DNA of 64,000 nt from JBJGXI01 sp045635475 (lineage in GTDB: Bacteria; Bacillota; Bacilli; Bacillales; Amphibacillaceae). Shown piece by piece: positions 61,543 through 64,000 of the stretch (its first letter is position 1; each line of letters starts with the position of its first letter). Position numbers and translations under genes: made by a program. Below the pieces are notes generated by a model. It saw only the letters and a list, made by a program, of their open reading frames with translations, had not been told where the DNA came from and did not search any database. Location: positions 10,725-74,724 of the forward strand of contig NZ_JBJGXI010000025.1 of assembly GCF_045635475.1 (NCBI RefSeq). The letters run 5' to 3'.

Positions 61543-62508
61543 ATGTTAAGTAGGGTAGCTGATTCCCTTTATTGGATGACTAGAAATATCGAACGAATGG
61601 AGAACAATGCGCGATTAGTAGAGGTCAAATTGATAAGTCAGTTAGAAAATGCAAATCCTATCCATAATATAAACCAAGACTGGGAAGAAGTACTGCATAT
61701 AAGTGGATTTCATGGTTCATTCGACAATCTTTATACGCGGTATAACGATCGTTCCGTTATCGATTTTTTATTTTTTTCAAAAGATAACCCAAGCTCCATC
61801 TTAAATTCCATCAATATTGTAAGAGAAAATGCTAGAGCGATAAGAGAAATCATTCCACAGGAATTGTGGGGAAATATTAATTCTTTTTATTTCAATGTGA
61901 AAAACTACGCGAATTATGCTTGGGAAATGGATCAAATAAGTGATTTCTGTGATATGGTTAAAAAAGAGTCGCTTTTATTTCATGGCATCCTTGATGGTAC
62001 GATGCTGCGCGGAGATGCTTACTTATTTATGGACATTGGTAAATATTTAGAAAGAGCTGAGAAATCTGCACGAATATTAGATGTTCTATATCATAAAAAT
62101 CTCTATGGATATCCGAATGAAGAAGTTGTGGCTTATCATCATTGGTGGTCAGTATTGCAGTCAGTAAGTGGTTATGAAGCATATATTAAAACATATCGAC
62201 CATTAATTGTCGATCGTCAAGTTGCAGAGTTTTTTATTTTAAATCCAGATTTTCCACGCTCTATGTTTTATTGTATACAAAGAGTAAGAGAAGCTTTTCT
62301 AACGCTAGAAAAAGGGGAAGTTAAGGAATATAATCAGCAATTAGCAGAGGAGTTAGAGAAGTTTGAACTTGATTTAAAAGAAACGACAATTGATCAAATA
62401 GTAGCAGTTGGTGCACACAATTATCTACAGCAATTTCTTAAAAGATCTAACATGATAGGTAACCTCGTTACATCAACATACTATCTGGGGGAAATCACAA
62501 TACCATGA
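61543..62508 (+). CDS. Alpha-E domain-containing protein
   Basis: This 321-residue all-helical protein of the alpha-E (DUF403) family opens with the standard MLSRVADSLYWMTRNIERMENNARL. ARAIREIIPQELW and FMDIGKYLERAEKSARILDV are further family segments. It has no known catalytic motif and is thought to be a partner or scaffold of the ATP-grasp protein. The gene starts 18 bp after the ATP-grasp stop with AAAGGGGAT upstream and overlaps the transglutaminase gene by 4 bp. Confidence 0.92.
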   Translation: MLSRVADSLYWMTRNIERMENNARLVEVKLISQLENANPIHNINQDWEEVLHISGFHGSFDNLYTRYNDRSVIDFLFFSKDNPSSILNSINIVRENARAIREIIPQELWGNINSFYFNVKNYANYAWEMDQISDFCDMVKKESLLFHGILDGTMLRGDAYLFMDIGKYLERAEKSARILDVLYHKNLYGYPNEEVVAYHHWWSVLQSVSGYEAYIKTYRPLIVDRQVAEFFILNPDFPRSMFYCIQRVREAFLTLEKGEVKEYNQQLAEELEKFELDLKETTIDQIVAVGAHNYLQQFLKRSNMIGNLVTSTYYLGEITIP

Positions 62509-63356
62509 AATTCCAAATCTATCAAAACAACACTTATAAGTATGAGAGACCAGTAAGACAAAGTATTAATCAATTTAGATTACGACCGGTCGATGATCAT
62601 AGTCAAACATTATTATCGTATCAAACAACAATTAATCCTTTCAGTGAATCTTTTGGTCATATTGATTATTGGGGAAATTATGTGGAGACTTTTTACTTAT
62701 GGGGAGCACATGACTCGCTGACAATTGAAACCATGTCTATAGTGGAGACGCAGCCACTTCCTACTAATAGCCTGTTGTCCGCTGAACAACAGAGAGATCG
62801 AGAAAGTGAATTTTATCAGCAGAATTATGCTGAGTTTTTAGTAAGTACGCAATATACCGATATACCAGAAGAAATTATTAAGCAAATAACAGATCCGCTA
62901 TGGGATAAAGCGATAAACGTAATCGAATTTGTACAACAAATCAATGCGTATCTTTATCATACACTTACGTATACGTCAGGTGCAACGACTGTGAAAACGA
63001 AGGCAGTTGAGGTGCTCGAGAAACGTGAAGGTGTATGTCAGGATTACACACACGTGATGCTTGCTTTATGTAGGTATCGTGGTATTCCGACTCGTTATGT
63101 TAGTGGCTACATTTATGTTGGCGAAAATGCAGCTTTACGTGGTGATGCGGCTACACATGCATGGGTGGAATTTCATGTTCCTACTCTTGGTTGGATAGGT
63201 ATTGATCCTACGAATAATGTGTATGCAGACCAACAGCATATAAAGCTGGCAACTGGGCGCGATTATACAGATATTACCCCATTAAAGGGAGTTTATCTTG
63301 GATCTGTGCATACGCTTGACGTTCAAGTTAGTGTAAAGCAATTAGTTAATGACTAA
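62505..63356 (+). CDS. Transglutaminase-like cysteine protease, operon partner of ATP-grasp
   Basis: This soluble 283-residue protein has a bacterial transglutaminase N-terminal beta domain (about 1-95) and a transglutaminase core. The catalytic triad is Cys178 (REGVCQDYTH), His218 (ATHAWVEF) and Asp234 (IGIDPTNN). In this operon it probably cleaves or modifies the peptide or amide made by the ATP-grasp enzyme. No signal peptide is seen. It overlaps the alpha-E stop by 4 bp (ATGA). Confidence 0.93.
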   Translation: MKFQIYQNNTYKYERPVRQSINQFRLRPVDDHSQTLLSYQTTINPFSESFGHIDYWGNYVETFYLWGAHDSLTIETMSIVETQPLPTNSLLSAEQQRDRESEFYQQNYAEFLVSTQYTDIPEEIIKQITDPLWDKAINVIEFVQQINAYLYHTLTYTSGATTVKTKAVEVLEKREGVCQDYTHVMLALCRYRGIPTRYVSGYIYVGENAALRGDAATHAWVEFHVPTLGWIGIDPTNNVYADQQHIKLATGRDYTDITPLKGVYLGSVHTLDVQVSVKQLVND

Positions 63357-63363
63357 CGAATTT

Positions 63364-63396
63364 AGCATCTTGCAGCATATCATGCAGGTGCTTTTT
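63364..63396 (+). terminator. Probable terminator of the ATP-grasp operon
   Basis: AGCATCTTGCA (63364-63374) and TGCAGGTGCT (63383-63392) form an imperfect stem, followed by TTTTGCTTT. Confidence 0.5.
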
Positions 63397-63457
63397 GCTT
63401 TATATAAAAAAAATTCTGTTATACTTGGAGTTATCTGTAAGGAAAGGAAGATTGCTT

Positions 63458-63766
63458 ATGACAGAATTAAACGTGAGTAAATTACAAATAGAACATGTAT
63501 CAGTTAATACGGCTTCAGAGTTTAACGGCTTTCATATAAAATTTTTAGTGGATAATCAATTGTTTCAATTTCTAGTGGGACAAGGAACGAGTTTAATTCC
63601 ATTTGGAATCAAGCATGTATTTACGGAAAAACAAGCGTGTCAGATTTGTAACAAAACGATTAACGCCGTACCTATCGGTCAGCAAATTTGTTCGGTATTA
63701 CAAAGCCATCGTGAAGCACTACTTTCTTATTTTAAAACAAACTATGCAGATCTTTTACAGCATTGA
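63458..63766 (+). CDS. Hypothetical protein
   Basis: This soluble 102-residue protein has a beta-rich N-terminal half (FNGFHIKFLVDNQLFQFLVGQGTSLIPFG) and a helical C-terminal half with three cysteines (CQIC and QQIC), not enough for a classic zinc finger. No family is recognised. The ATG at 63458 follows AAGGAAAGGAAG; the frame extends upstream without a site. It lies 101 bp after the ATP-grasp operon in the same direction, behind a weak terminator, so partial read-through is possible. Confidence 0.65.
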   Translation: MTELNVSKLQIEHVSVNTASEFNGFHIKFLVDNQLFQFLVGQGTSLIPFGIKHVFTEKQACQICNKTINAVPIGQQICSVLQSHREALLSYFKTNYADLLQH

Positions 63767-63782
63767 TTTCACAGGTAGCCAC

Positions 63783-63811
63783 TTGACTATATGCTAATAG
63801 CTATAAGTCAA
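63783..63811 (+). terminator. Hairpin after the last gene
   Basis: TTGACT and AGTCAA enclose a central GCTA-A-TAGC palindrome, making a 29-bp near-palindrome, with TTTTT about 9 nt downstream. It may end the gene at 63458. The remaining sequence to 64000 is AT-rich, and I see nothing in it. Confidence 0.4.
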
Positions 63812-64000
63812 CTACATAATTTTTAGAAACAACTGTTCATATCCGTATACAGTTTGGAACGATTTCGACCAACTTTATATCGATATTTAAAGTAAATGGT
63901 GGTGAAGCGTATCACGATATAACAAAATTTTTGTATAAAAGTAATTTTCTATTATCTGTTCCAACAACGGATATCCAATTAAATGTTAAAATAAGTAACT

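Noticed and set aside
1..64000. CRISPR arrays, prophage genes, restriction-modification or known antiphage clusters, and tRNA/rRNA genes.
   Set aside because: No regularly spaced short repeats, no phage structural or recombinase genes, no defence signature proteins and no RNA gene cloverleaf or rRNA motifs were recognised on reading both strands.

Overview
The window is AT-rich and looks like chromosome of an endospore-forming low-GC Bacillota. The best fit is a Bacillaceae member of the Oceanobacillus/Virgibacillus/Gracilibacillus kind, judged from strong Shine-Dalgarno sites, many TTG/GTG starts, YpzI-, BsuPI- and Spo0M-type proteins, a YesM/YesN-type two-component pair, and cre-like and PurBox-like operators. 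I see no tRNA, rRNA, CRISPR array, prophage or intact transposase gene. Several starts were moved to the codon with the best-spaced ribosome binding site.

Left part (1-22 kb). This holds mostly housekeeping and accessory single genes. A histidine phosphatase is followed by a minus-strand operon (MBL hydrolase, TetR regulator, frameshifted yrdB) behind a double-palindrome operator. Next come a TauE/SafE exporter, an ECF sigma factor with its DUF4179 partner, two GNAT enzymes, a C45 peptidase-like hydrolase, rlmN, an LLM-class oxidoreductase, DUF4395 and DUF2252 proteins, a D-2-hydroxyacid dehydrogenase and a pair of small membrane proteins. A malic enzyme, a hotdog thioesterase, an NSS transporter, an AbrB-type membrane protein, ypzI and metA (with Glu111, typical of acetyl-CoA users) complete this part.

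Centre (22.3-36.9 kb). A carbohydrate-use cluster has a sugar-binding lipoprotein, two permeases, a YesM-like kinase, a YesN-like regulator, a GH1 glycosidase and a ROK kinase. No ATPase subunit is encoded, so a shared one is presumably used. Then come a BsuPI-domain lipoprotein, a DEDDh exonuclease, and a divergent sulfonate/nitrate-type ABC transporter behind a near-consensus promoter.

Right part (37-64 kb). Present are a PBP4-type peptidase, a SWIM/SNF2 helicase, a BMP-type nucleoside ABC transporter with a PurBox-like pair upstream, a short Spo0M-like protein, topB, a VanW protein, a formate/nitrite channel, a P1 peptidase and a CatE-like VOC dioxygenase behind a clear promoter/operator. 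The end of the window holds MoxR-DUF58-DUF4129, in which the third protein lacks a transglutaminase domain. About 0.5 kb further on is the operon of circularly permuted ATP-grasp, alpha-E and a free-standing transglutaminase.

The most striking non-coding feature is a set of hairpin-rich repeats of at least two families (about 200 bp and about 300-680 bp). In this window every convergent gene junction longer than 100 bp (6 of 6) holds one. Only one short relic lies elsewhere. One copy has ISL3-like ends and a near-perfect 8-bp target duplication, and another has been invaded by a 192-bp MITE with an exact 8-bp duplication. The repeats are mosaics of shared hairpin modules.
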